64,000 nt of DNA from Euryodendron excelsum (GCA_033060915.1 CM065393.1:1872501-1936500), one strand, 5' to 3'; positions 21,437-32,461 are shown, counted from the stretch's first letter. Translations and numbers: made by a program. The notes: generated by a model not told the origin, from the letters alone.

Positions 21437-22675
21437 TGAGTTGCACCAAACAGTGTCTTTGGAAGTGTTCTCATGTAATCCTAAGCGCAGAATGGTGAAG
21501 CAGTATAACCCGGTGAGTCTTGGGTCGTGTCCACAGGAAATTTGAAAAGATGATGAAAATGGTATATCACTTGTCTCAGAAAGCCCAAAACTATTGAAAT
21601 ACTTCTAAAAACAAATAAAAAATCTATTGTTTTAAAGAGTTTGTTTATTTTAAACTAAATTATTAAAAAATGAATTTTACTGAATAAAGAAAAGTCTTGA
21701 AACCAATTGTTCCAATCAACTACTTCATCCAGAATTCTAATAGAGGCTTTTGATAACTAAAATCATTGACTGCATCATGAGTCTTTGATTCAAAAGATTT
21801 AGCAATAAAAACTGTTATCCTTTAACAATCAACCTAAAATAAATCAGTTTAAAATCATAGATGCATACCATCGATTTGTGAAATAAATATACTAAACTAG
21901 GGTTTGTGCATAGATATTACCAAGCTTAGTCAAGCATCCAAGTTTTTATAAATATCTAGGGTTTGATCCCAAAGAATTAAGAAGAAGAAGGTAAAAATAT
22001 TGAAACCCTAGTTACCTCCATTGTTCATCTGAGATCTTTAATTGACCTTCACAATTGATCTCAAGATGGAATTTAGCTACTCATCACCATGATAGATATG
22101 CAAATATATATTGAAGTTGTATTGAAGAACTGAGAATTTGATTACGGGAATTGAAGAATAATGGAAAAACTATGCTAGAACTCTCTAAAGCTAGCTGCTC
22201 TCTAAACCCTAAAGTTCGTGAAATAATCAACAACCCTAAACTAGAGTACAATCCAAACTTTTATAGAGTTTGAAACTAAAAAATTTCGTGAATCGTTTGA
22301 ACGTCCTACCACCGTTCAAACGGGCATTCGAACAGGCTTCTGACGCTCTTCTAACGGCTTAATCAAGTCTCAGCAATTTCTGACACACATCGAATCTAAT
22401 TTAGACGGTGTTTTCAAGTTTCAGTATTTTCTGTCAGTTCACTCCGTTTAACGCACCGTTTGAACTCTCCTCCGTACCGTTCGAATGCCCACTTGATCCG
22501 TTCGAATAGTTGTGCCCTTTTTTCCAATTTTGTCCTTTTTTTAGCTTGAAATCCTGTTTACACACAACAAACTATGTTAGATACAAATTAAAACTAAAAT
22601 TACATAAATAATCCTACTCTAGGTCTAACAAATAATTAATTAAGGCTTTTAGATTGCACTTTTAGAGTACAATCA
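21437..22675 (-). repeat. 5' LTR of minus Athila-type element
   Basis: On the minus strand it runs from TGATTGTACTCTAAAAGTG (22675 downward) to CTCA at 21437, about 1.24 kb. It is homologous to 59455-60551, sharing the TGATTGTACTCTAAAAGTG start and AGAGTAGGATTA. A run of GTTCGAA/GTTCAAAC words lies at 22280-22505, ahead of a minus-strand TATA box. Confidence 0.75.
22259..22265 (-). promoter_or_regulatory. TATA box of Athila-type LTR
   Basis: The minus strand reads CTCTATAAAAGTTTGG, downstream of the GTTCGAAC-type repeats. This is the expected position of an LTR core promoter. The equivalent site in the plus copy is not recognisable. Confidence 0.55.
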
Positions 22676-23312
22676 CTAAACAAAAGAAATAAATTTTTTA
22701 ACAAATATTTATTCATTTTATTGTCATTTTTCTAACCAAACAAAGAAAAGAATTTAACTTCTCTCACTTTATTTTTTTTTCATATCTTTTCTCTTTCTTA
22801 CATTTTTCCTCCATAAATCCAAGGTGCAGACTCTAAACATAGCATTAATACTATAAGGAGATTTGATCTTTGATTAGTTTTGAGAAACAAATTTGTTATT
22901 TAGCTAGTGCTGTTCCAACACATTTGATTTGTAAGGATTTGATATTTACTTTTGAACGTGCATTAATGCAATACCCTCATTCTCAAGAAAATAAATGCAC
23001 CTTGTTGATTTTTTATGCTTTGTTTGAAACTTGGATTGTTAAGGAAAATGAAAACGGCTGAAAATAGAACTACATATATACATTTGTATATATGTATTCA
23101 TATTTAATGAATAACCAAGTAGAAAAATAATTTTTTTGACAAGTCTTATTCGTTTTCTTCTCATTTTCCTTACCTAAATATTTTTTTTCCTTTTTCTGCA
23201 CAAACATAGCATTAAGATTTTTTTGAAATGATGAAACTCAAGATTTGTGATAGTTTATATTCCAAAAAAATAGCCTCATCCAAGATGGATTTATACATCC
23301 GAGTGCTATACA
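22676..23312. other. AT-rich flank, no gene seen
   Basis: AT-rich sequence. Two diverged copies of a T-rich segment end in AAACATAGCATTAA (near 22833 and 23202), suggesting an old direct duplication about 370 bases apart. No coding region is supported. Confidence 0.5.
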
Positions 23313-23345
23313 TCTATACTACTCTAAAAAGCAGAACGTGAAGCA
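23313..23345 (+). mobile_element. Candidate Helitron 5' terminus
   Basis: TCTATACTACTCTAAAAAGC preceded by A at 23312. Plant Helitrons start with TC after an A, often as TCTATACTA followed by AAAAGCAGAA-type sequence. No matching hairpin-CTRR 3' end was found nearby, so element boundaries are unknown. Confidence 0.5.
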
Positions 23346-23639
23346 CCTGTCAGGCTGGTATGTGAAGCCGCTGTCAGCTTCTACGATTTTTGTCATCCAA
23401 AACTAACACCTGAAAATTCCACACATTTTTTCCCTACGCCACTCTTTCACTTAAAGGGTACACTAGTGACTGACAACATCTGACTTGCATGTATTTAGCT
23501 AAATGCCTCTGCCAGGATAGTCTTTCCCCAACCTTCACGTCTCAATCTCCTATTGTGTTACAACTCAAGTCCAACAGTCCTACCGATTTTCCAACTCCGG
23601 CCCATAACCGACCAGTGTTTATCGGAAAAAACCCAGAAT

Positions 23640-23830
23640 CGACAGGTATTATAGTTTGCAACTCCCGTTGCAATCGACAACTCTTCACCGGGCAAAAAAA
23701 GCACAACCGAATCTTTTCAGCACACAGTTTGCAACTCTGGCCACAATCGACAGCTCTTCACCAGGAGAAAAAGGCACAACCAAATCTTCGCATCACTCAG
23801 TTTGCAACTTCGGCCGAGGGAAAAAAGGCC
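23640..23830. repeat. Two to three ~80-base units
   Basis: Repeated words TTTGCAACT, AATCGACAACTCTTCACC and GGCACAACC/AGCACAACC recur at about 80-base spacing (23656, 23739 and a partial near 23800), directly before the 178-bp array. Confidence 0.6.
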
Positions 23831-23865
23831 AAACAGTACAACCCCATCGATTAGCCGAGGCCATG

Positions 23866-24600
23866 CTTCGTGACTGGGACTCCGTTCGTCGCGCCGTCAG
23901 CACCCGCAGTTGTAGTTTGCCGAGGCCATGCTTCGTGTTGAGTTTTGCGCCGAACGGAAGCCGTTTGCAAGATTTGGCATCCCCGAACCCCGATTCCCAA
24001 GTTTTTCAAATCGCTAAGTCTCTAGGGGGGGGAAATGCAGTAACTTCGTGACCGGGACTCCGTTTGACGCGCCGTCAGCGCCCGCAGCTGTAGTTTGCCG
24101 AGGCCGTGCTTCATGTCGAGTTTCGCGCCGAACGGAGGCCGTTTGCAAGATTTGGCATCCCCGAACCCCGATTTCCCAGTTTTTCAAATCGCTAAGTCTC
24201 TGGAGGAGAAAAATAAAGTAACTCCTCCACCGGGACTCCGTTTGACGTGCCGTCAGCGCCCGCAGCTGTAGTTTGCCGAGGCCGTGCCTTGGGTCGAGTT
24301 TCGCGCCGAACGGAGGCCGTTTGCAAGATTTGGCATCCCCGAACCCCGATTCCCCAGTTTTTCAAATCGCTAAGTCTCTGGCGGAGAAAATAAAGTAACT
24401 CCTCCACCGGGACTCCGTTTGACGCGCCGTCAGCGCCCGCAGCTGTAGTTTGCTGAGGCCGTGCTTCGTGTTGAGTTTTGCGCCGAACGAAAGCCGTTTG
24501 CAAGATTTGGCATCCCCGAACCCCGATTCCCAAGTTTCCCAAGATTTGGCATCCCCGAACCCCGATTCCCAAGATTTGGCATCCCCGAACCCCGACGCGC
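23866..24600. repeat. 178-bp tandem repeat, four copies
   Basis: GGGACTCCG recurs at 23876, 24054, 24232 and 24409 (steps 178, 178, 177). The unit is GC-rich relative to its surroundings and contains GCCGTCAGCGCCCGCAGC and GGCATCCCCGAACCCCGATT. The last copy breaks into shorter repeats of AAGATTTGGCATCCCCGAAC at 24502, 24541 and 24571. Reading frames across it are repeat artefacts. Confidence 0.9.
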
Positions 24601-24743
24601 CGTTAGTGTTACAATTGTAATACTCAGAAATGTTTCAAAATATGATCATATATTACTTACAACTAATAACATATACACGAGTTCTGTACAAAAAAATATA
24701 TAATATCTGTCGAATGACCACAAGAGAGCATATAAAATACATC

Positions 24744-26842
24744 CTATGTACCACATGCGGGTGCTCGTCTAGGTCTCTTGCTCCTGCGATATACAATTGG
24801 GAGCGCTGTGGATGCCTCAGCCTGTGGGACCACATGTCCTACAACCGCCTCATCACCCTCTGTGGTCGGTGCTGGCTGCTCCTGGGTAATCTGTGAGACC
24901 TGTGTCTGCTCATCTCGACCTACCCCCTGCTGGGCCTGTATCTGTGCAGGTGATACCTCATCTATCTGTGGGTGCACATCCCCAACTGTCGCCTCATCTG
25001 CCTGTGAAGTCGATGGTGGGTGCTCTTGCGTGATCTGTGAGTCCCACTCTGCTGGTGGAGGTGAATGGTGCACTGTCTCATCATCTGCCCCAAAAAGATC
25101 TGATGACGGGCCGGTGAATGTCGGTATGATGACTCTATCCAAAACCGTAGTAGCTATCATCCTACGGAACTCGTGCATCTCAGATCCACCCTCTGCCTGC
25201 CCTGTATCTATCCCTCTCCCTCTCCCTCTGCCTCTGCCTCTGCCTCTGCCTCTGCCTCTGCCTCTGCCTCTGCGCGGTGGTCCTGCGCGTCCTCTCCCAC
25301 TGCCAATCGGCTGTGGCTGAACTACCTGTGCCATAACGTCGCCCCCGGATGTAGACGGTGCTGATGAATCCTGATGATACTGTACCGGGGACGCACGATG
25401 ATGATGGGCCGTCAAATGATCTGGTCGAATGTAAGTTGTGGACGGCCCCACATCGGTGGACTGCAATGGCACCTGACTGGATAAAGATGGCCCCGATGTG
25501 GTGACTGATGGACCCACCGGAGTACAAGGGTCAACTATATCTGCACGGGGTGCCACTAGAACGGGAGATGGTACGGTTGCATCAGTAGGTACGGCCTCTG
25601 ACCGGTGTGTCACCTGACTGGACATAGAAGGCCCTGCTGTCGGAGGCGATGGACCTACAGGAGTGGAAGGGCCAGCTCTATCCGATGGGGGTGGAACTGC
25701 AGCGGGGGGTGGCATGGCTGGATCAGTAGGTCCAGCCGCATGTATACGGTAATCCTCTCGTATAATGTGCAGGGTCGTGTCACACATGTCACGGATGAAC
25801 ACTAGTGTCTCTAAACCTGCATCAGCATCGTATCCGCGAATGGTGTCAGCCGCCCGCTGCTGCATAAGGGTGACACACTGGGCCTGTAACGCAATAAATC
25901 ATAACGAATAACATATTAGAAACATCCAAAATAAATATATTTATTTTATTCAATAGTATTAAAGTATATTTTATTGAATACTCTTACCAAAATATCGTGT
26001 CTCCCCCCCACTCCAAGGTAGCCAGCCAAAGCCCTATGCGCCGGATTCCCTATCAAGGGGCGCGTGATAGATCGGTACCACCCTACGTATGGGTCGTGGC
26101 GTGACATAAGCTCCTCTGTAAGGTCACCGGCAATAATGTGCTGCCGCCGCTCTCTCCATCTAGTGACAAAAATATTATGGAACTGCAACCAATCTGTGGC
26201 AGGCCTACCCCGCCTATCTATGCCATGAAGACCAATACCAGTGTCGGGGGCTGCAGGTATGCCCTAACGACGACCAAACTGTCGAAGAACATGACTAGGC
26301 AAATGCCACTCCACCACGTCAAAACATATAAGTGGAACCTCAGCCATCCATATGTCACTCCCAGCACGACAATAATCGGGGAGGGTATCGATGATCTCAC
26401 CATGCCGACCATAAGGCTGCCACACAAACTAAATCATTCAATATAAATGTCAGCTTATGAGATAAATAGTTAATACTGTACTTAGTTTACGTAATGTCAG
26501 GAAAGAAAATGTAAGCACTTAAAAGCAGACCTCATCATCTCTCAAACGATCAAACTGGTCTCTATACACTGCAACAACATGGGTGGGGACTTTATCCGAG
26601 GGGATAATGGTCTAGCCCAACATGCGGCGTCATTACGACGACAATGAAGCACCTGGTCACACTGTAAGAAGAAATAATGAGAAAATAACTAAACAAATAT
26701 ATAACAAGAAAAATGTAATATTTGCCAATACGAAGTCACAAACCTGCTGACCCGTCCATATAATAGAGGACCTGTGATGCTCCTGTAATGTGAGAACTGA
26801 TGGGTCAACTGGTCCGGGTAGTCCAGCCACGTCTATATCCAT
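24744..26842 (-). pseudogene. PMD gene of the 'phosphatase 7 long form homolog' type, four exons, broken
   Basis: Minus-strand exons inferred from GT/AG sites with phase-0 joins: 26842-26744, 26661-26531, 26428-25988 and 25883-24744. Exon 1 reads GPVDPSVLTLQEHHRSS. Exon 2 begins CDQVLHCRRNDAAC, then jumps out of frame to HVVAVYRDQFDRLRDDE, so roughly 200 codons of the domain appear deleted near 26600. Exon 3 carries GSDIWMAEVPLICFDVVEWH and DPYVGWYRSITRPLIGNP, with a TAG at 26266-26264. Exon 4 is a long Pro/Ser/Thr-rich tail with an Arg-Gly run and a basic end (RRSKRPRRAP). Phosphatase is only the family label; no phosphatase domain is present. It shares strand with the MULE transposase upstream, which suggests transposon-borne origin. 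Confidence 0.78.
25203..25275. repeat. CTCTGC hexanucleotide run coding Arg-Gly repeats
   Basis: Repeats of CCTCTC and then CCTCTG on the plus strand encode alternating Gly and Arg on the minus strand inside exon 4 of the PMD gene. RG/RGG stretches commonly bind nucleic acid. Here the purity suggests microsatellite expansion. Confidence 0.85.
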
Positions 26843-27160
26843 AAGAGCTGTGATGTAGACATACTATAAAGTTAACTAAAAATGACTGAGAATTAACTAC
26901 AATAATGCCAATACATAAAAAAAGAAATTACAAAAAAGTTATATGAATAAATGCTAATAGCCAACAAGTAAATGGTAATAATAATATTACAAATGTCATC
27001 TACGAACAATGTCATTGGACAGTGTTGATAACCATCAAGTAAAATCCGGTGGACAATGTTCAATAGAATAATGTATAGTTCATGGGGTATTTACTCACTG
27101 TTATTGAAAATAGCTCCAGAAATTGACATGACAAGTATTTATTGTAAAGGTCTTTCAAGC
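26843..27160. other. AT-rich region upstream of PMD exon 1
   Basis: No gene. This would be the 5' flank of the minus-strand PMD gene. The words AATTGACATGACAAGT and GACAATGTTCAATAG hint at decayed short duplications continuing into the CACGTG region. Confidence 0.45.
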
Positions 27161-27162
27161 TT

Positions 27163-27480
27163 CACGTGAAGCCTGAAAAGGAATGTACCATATCCTATGG
27201 TGTAAATTGATTTCAATAATCACGTGAACCCATTGTAGGCATTGCACCGCACCTGGTCACGTTGTAGTAATTGACATGACAAGTCACGAGGGGTTAATGG
27301 AAGTCTGAAGTGAAAAATGACATCACAAGTGTTAAGTATGAATCCATTAAACTATACGAAACAGTTCACGTGAACCACTGAGTCCAAAACGAAGACATTG
27401 TCCTCCACATATTGGCATCAATTGGATAATCAATTACAGGCTTCACGTGAAACCATTATAGCCTATATAAGTTGTGTGAT
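27163..27480 (+). promoter_or_regulatory. CACGTG cluster and TATA box
   Basis: Four CACGTG palindromes, each inside TCACGTGAA, lie at 27163, 27221, 27367 and 27444. They are followed by TATATAA at 27474-27480, 40 bases before the ATG at 27520. CACGTG is the plant G-box bound by bHLH and bZIP factors. Number, spacing and the TATA suggest a promoter for the plus-strand ORF. The repeats could instead be transposon subterminal motifs. Confidence 0.5.
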
Positions 27481-27519
27481 AACGTCAATAAGTCATAAAC
27501 CTCACCCACACCTACAAAG

Positions 27520-28176
27520 ATGCCGAAGCGAAAAGGATTTTTCGGTGCGTCGTCCAGTCGGACAATCTCAGGCGACGAGACACACTCAAACAACCGAACT
27601 TCGTTGAACTTCCTTAGGGTGGGTACGTACACGGATGCAATCGGTAACAAATGGTATGGCCGAAAACGTCTATTTCACAACAAACCTATCGTAATGCACG
27701 ATACGACGGGTCCAGTTAGCCACATATTCATTGGCGAGGCTTCCCAATGACCACCCCGCGGTGTGACAGACGACCAATGCAACAGGTTGAGGTTGCCGTG
27801 GGAAGACTTACTTGATAAACGGCGTGAACAAGAGATGTATTGCCGATGGCATGGCCTTCGTGTCCCAAAGGCTTGTTCAGCTAAGGTGTGGGGCAGTCCG
27901 TCATATTCAAGTAGTAAGGTCATAAAAGCGCTCGAATGCGAGATTAATCAAATGCAACGAAGGTTGGATAGGTATCATTTTACAGAGCATGCGAAGAAAG
28001 AATGTGGTGATCCAACACAACGAATAATAGACATTATTGAAGATCCGTTGCTGGTATCTGACCCAGAACTTTCAGACTTCTCAGAAGAAGAAGGCGACGA
28101 TGACTATATTAACTATCTACTTAGTAGTCTTTCGGTTGCTGGAAAACCACTGTGCTGTTACGAACATGGTCCATAA
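27520..28176 (+). pseudogene. Unrecognised 218-codon ORF with one stop, between PMD and MULE genes
   Basis: A single frame from ATG 27520 to TAA 28174-28176, interrupted only by TGA at 27748-27750 (fits CGA to TGA). The N-terminus is basic and Ser-rich (MPKRKGFFGASSSRT). The middle has paired Cys/His residues (MYCRWHGLRVPKACSAKVWG) and a likely helical stretch (IKALECEINQMQRRLDRYHF). The C-terminus is acidic (SDPELSDFSEEEGDDD). It is divergent from the PMD gene and convergent with the MULE transposase. I do not recognise the family. A TATA box and CACGTG sites precede it. It may be an accessory ORF of the MULE, a captured host gene, or chance, though only one stop in 219 codons makes chance unlikely. 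Confidence 0.6.
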
Positions 28177-28446
28177 AGCTTATTCATGTTTTTAGTTAAG
28201 TTTGGTGTGAAGTTGGTTAATATGTAACAATACTATTTGCCATCTTATGTTCCATATAACATATCGATGTAGTGGTCATATTTGAGATTTTCTGTTTCAT
28301 GTAATATGAGTCCATGTTATTCTAAGTCCATGAATGCATAGAGACAACAGAACTACCATTACATAACAAACTAAATTACATCCATAACAAAATACAGTTA
28401 CTTAAGGTGTCCAAAATACATTAAAGTGTCCAAACAATAACTACTA

Positions 28447-30926
28447 CTAAGCCACTCGCCGAAGCCTCTCCGGACATTTTCGCTTGTCATGGCCAGTTTG
28501 TTGACAAAGACTACAGTGGCAGCCGTGCTTTTGCCTAGAGGTGTCCATTTCATTGCAAATACGGGCCGTTTTGGGCCGACCCGGCTTTGGATTCAGTGAT
28601 CGCAAACGGCCTGTATTGGGGAGCAACGTCGGCATACTACTCAAGGGCCAGTAATCTTCATGGGGCATTGGGCTAAAATTAGAATCCCAAATGCGTGGGT
28701 ATACATCAATTTTGTACTTTGGCGCCACCAAGTAAAATGGATCGACGCCTAAGTCCGCAGTGACAGCAAGCATGTGCGAACATGGATATTTGTTGATGAT
28801 GTATTTTGAACAAGAACAGCTGGGGTCATTCAGTCTTACAACCTGCTTGTGCCCACCCAGCATCCCGTGGTGTGTTGTTTCAACCTCGTATTCACCTTCT
28901 TGCCTATGAACGAAATTTAAACCAGTGTCATTGTCACAAAAATATTGGTCAGCTTAAAAGTTATGGTAGCGCATTTACTTGTTAAACGCTCTCAACAAAT
29001 GTGTATTTCCTTTGCACTGGTATTTTTCAATTTGTTTTTGTAGCTTGCGGCCATACCGCAAGCCAGCAGCCCGATTCTTAATACACTCAATTCTCCTCTC
29101 GTCAAAATACTTAACAAGCCGATGGAATGTAGTTTCCACACATGCCGTAATGGGCACATTCCGAGCACCCCTCAATACACTGTTAAATCCTTCAGATAGA
29201 TTTGTAGTCAAAATTCCCCACCTACGACCTCCATCATGTGCAAGTGTCCACTTTTCAGCCTCCATCTCTTGCAACCAATTTAATGCCTCTGGTTTAAGAT
29301 CTTCAATCTCCTTCATAATCAAGTTGAACTTTCGAATTTGATGGCAACTACCAGCCCTCCATACCAAATCCATAAGTTTTGTGTTGCTGAATTTCTTGTT
29401 GAAGTTGCTACGGACGTGCCTAAGGCAATATCGATGATATCCAATTGGTCGCAAACGCGGATGTTCCCAGTACCGCGCAACAGCATTCAACAGGCCCCTG
29501 TGCCTATCAGATATCAACGTGATACCCTCACGGTTAGGCACTACATGTCGTCTTAAGTTCTTAATAAACCATGACCACGACGCTGTAGTCTCTTCATCTA
29601 CAATGGCAAAAGCAAGTGGTAAAATGTGTTGGTCGCCAGTTGATGCGGTAGCTACCAGCATCTTCCCAGTGTACTTGCCATTAAGGAAAGTTCCAGTATG
29701 ACCAGTATGACCGTCATAATGAGATCAGTATCAATGTTACAGTGGTCCCTTTGCAATCTTGCAAACACACAATGATGTGGACCGGGATACGTCTTTACCT
29801 CAAAGAAACCATGTTTCTCTTTCTTTGAGGCTCGAAACCTCCAACTGCAATCATGCTTGCACCTTACATCCCAAACCCTCTTGCCTGTTTCCACCACCAC
29901 ATACTCTTTTCTTTTCTTTACATTGTACATCTTTACTGCATACTTCACCGAATCTTTGTTTTTAAAGATTATCCCCTTTTTGAACTCTACGGTCTCCGGG
30001 GTCCATACATGTCCACGACAATAAAGCTCCCGACTAGTTACGGTAGGGTCACCAACCCCCTCCAAGTTTGTGAAGAAAGGGATAGGAGTGTACCGTTCGG
30101 GTATACCAACTAAAGACGATGGCAGTTCACCAAATTCAGACCCCTCATGATCAGATTCATCATCAGCCATTAGTTCAGCGTCAATGTCTTCGTCCACGTC
30201 CAGATCAGGACCTGCACTGTCAGGTATGCATCCCTCAGCTCCATCACCAACCATATCAACGTACTCGTCAACAGGCTGGTGGAACCTGTCAACTGGGGAT
30301 GTCGATAGGTGAATTGGAGATAGACGCTCAGCTCCTAAACTTGTACCAATGTCGTGTTGCATCTGTGATGCCCCGGCTGTGTATGACCCATACGTTGGAT
30401 AATATGGAAGTGGGGACATATCGGCATACTGTGAAGCCCTCCTGTAAGATTCTTGAGTCAGCATCCCAGTGAATGAGCCTGGAATGCCACTGTATGCCCC
30501 CTGAGTCAACATTCCAGTGAATGATCCGGGAACATTGTATGCCCCATAACCTGAATACATCGGATCTGGTTCATTCAACCTACTCGTTATGTTTTCTTTC
30601 TCCACGTACAGTTCAACATAATTCAGTGTGGGAAAACACGGCGGGATGTCCAACACACTATCTAAGGTCATGTCATCATTGATGGACACCTTCTTGTAAT
30701 AAATGAACCTCTCCCATTGTCTATGGGGATGTCTGCATATCAACTTCAAATGAATATTTTCCCCTTCATCTACAACTTTGGGTATAAGAAATTGTTCTAA
30801 CTCTTCTAGTGTTATTCTGCGTTGAATAGTGTAAAACCCCTTCGCTTCGATATCATATGATATGCCTTCGTCAGGGTCTTGTACTATTGTTCCCCCCCAA
30901 TAGCACATCACCTTTACAGTACCCAT
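28447..30926 (-). pseudogene. MuDR/MULE transposase, decayed
   Basis: The N-terminal part (30926 to about 29700) begins MGTVKVMCYWGGTIVQDPDE, a PB1-like start, then an acidic linker and a MuDR DNA-binding region (KKGIIFKNKDSVKYAVKMYN, CKHDCSWRFRASKK). At about 29693-29722 the frame breaks and roughly 130 codons seem deleted. The catalytic core resumes at GTFLNGKYTGKMLVATAS without the first Asp of the DDE set. The second Asp (LISDRHRG) and the Glu (TTNLSEGFNSVL) remain. Two stops lie near 28975 and 28945. In the same frame follow a SWIM finger (C-S-C ... C-S-H, 28818-28774) and a CCHC knuckle (CSLCQQTGHDKRKC). It would cut and join element ends in the nucleus. No terminal inverted repeats were found. 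Confidence 0.88.
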
Positions 30927-32110
30927 TCAATCAACCTTACTGTAGGTAAACATATGAAATTAGTAATTAGATAAAGCTTCAGTACAAGTTAGATGAAGTT
31001 ATATAAAAATACACCCAGACACTATATTTCAAAATACAATGGGAATGTCCTCATTATTTTCGTCTTTCTTATAATATGGTACCACTATGTTTTCAATTTT
31101 AACAATTTTTTTATTTTTAAACTTGGAACTCCTTTAGTTTTCAACCATTCCACTAATAGCTGCAATTTAACTACTTGTAGTTAGATTGTTAGAATAGCTA
31201 AAATTAAGAAGCTGCAATTTAACCTCAACAGTAGATTGTATAAGAAGCAATGTTGTAAAGCAAGTTAACATATGTACATCTTGCATTTTCCTTACAAATG
31301 AGGTTACATTTCATTTGAATTTTACAAAATAAGATTTACAGCATGCTACTTATCAATAGATATTATGATCATTTTAAACCTAACACTTCATTGGGAAGAT
31401 ATATTATCAACCATCACAATCAACAAGAGGAATTTTCTAACCTAAATACCTCGCATACTTAGTTTCGCTGACAAGTCCTGATTTCTAAGTTTACGCAGCC
31501 ACAAGATTAACGATTGTAATAGAACGAAAAAGTAGAGGTCCGATCAAACTCGTTTCATTTAGAGAGGATATGAACAAAGAGATCTTCCTCAACTTTACTT
31601 GTGGACTTCCTTGTGATGATCTTGATATCAATGTTTTGAGATCACAAATTTGAGAACTATGATTTGTACTGAATTTGTTGAAGTTCTATTTCTCTCCCCA
31701 ACTTTATGCTATCTAATTTTTTTTTAATTTATTAACCATCAATAGGCACTCTTTAAATTCCAACTAAAATTTTGAACCATCCAATTCAATTTTGAACCAT
31801 CAATTAGTAAACAAATAACATATTAACTATTTGAATTCAGATGTTAAGTGCATTCATATTTTGCCTAATTTATGCAAGTACATACTTGATATATGGTACA
31901 CTGTACAAGGGCTTGTGAGTTGTGAGGGATGTGTATCTACTCTTTAGCTCTCTTTCAATTTTGATTTGACACTACAGTTTGATCTTATTGTTAGGTTATA
32001 TTTGCAGCAAACTTTATGACCATTAACACAAAATTGAACCTCAGAAACCCAGAAACCCAAGAGAATGATTTGCAATGAACAATAACATTAGTTATACAAG
32101 GCCAGAAATA
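30927..32110. other. AT-rich flank of MULE, no gene seen
   Basis: AT-rich sequence with only short chance frames. It contains the presumed MULE promoter side, but no convincing TATA-initiation pair or terminal inverted repeat could be chosen. Confidence 0.45.
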
Positions 32111-32116
32111 TTAAAT

Positions 32117-32213
32117 GAACACTGGACAGTTCTTTTAGATGAACACCGAACAGTTCTTTTAGATGAACACTGGACGCGGTAAACTGAGTTAACACTGGAC
32201 AGTTCTTTTAGAT
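32117..32213. repeat. 24-bp tandem repeat, about four copies
   Basis: Units GAACACTGGACAGTTCTTTT + AGAT at 32117, 32141 (two changes), 32165 (degenerate) and 32191. Confidence 0.85.
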
Positions 32214-32436
32214 CTTCATTATTATCATCAACATAGAAATATTAAATGAACAAACTAATGCTCTCATGGAAATCAGTTTGGAGACGAATTAGAAGAGAGA
32301 AAGGGAGACGAACAGGTATCATTCACTCATTAACCAAAAAATCAAAACATAATCGTTGTACCATTCCACTAATAAAAGAGAGAGAGGGAGAACAACATGT
32401 ATGTCACGATGGAGGGGTTCGTCGTCGGGAGGGGCT

Positions 32437-32461
32437 TCGTCGTCGTCGTCGTCGTCGTCGT
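32437..32461. repeat. (TCG)n microsatellite
   Basis: About eight TCG units inside a GC-rich 100-base island. Translated Ser or Val runs in this area are a consequence of the repeat. Confidence 0.9.

Larger units (their letters stand above)
17866..22675 (-). mobile_element. Athila-type gag-protease element (minus), lacking RT and IN
   Basis: Minus-strand order: 5' LTR 22675-21437, primer site, gag remnant, protease remnant, a short conserved tail, then a C-run (18161-18181) and an LTR-like fragment to 17866. The same order appears on the plus strand at 59455-63881. Between the end of the protease tail and the homopolymer there is no room for reverse transcriptase, RNase H or integrase. The final segment 18115-17866 (minus) contains CGTTCAAACG and CATTCGAACGG words plus TCTATAAATAGAG, like the LTR core. 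It may be a truncated 3' LTR. Confidence 0.75.

Noticed and set aside
23866..24600. Centromeric satellite
   Set aside because: Only four copies, embedded in transposon sequence; unit size alone is not enough.
24778..25320. 180-codon plus-strand Cys-rich frame
   Set aside because: Antisense shadow of PMD exon 4, whose splicing and family motifs support the minus strand.
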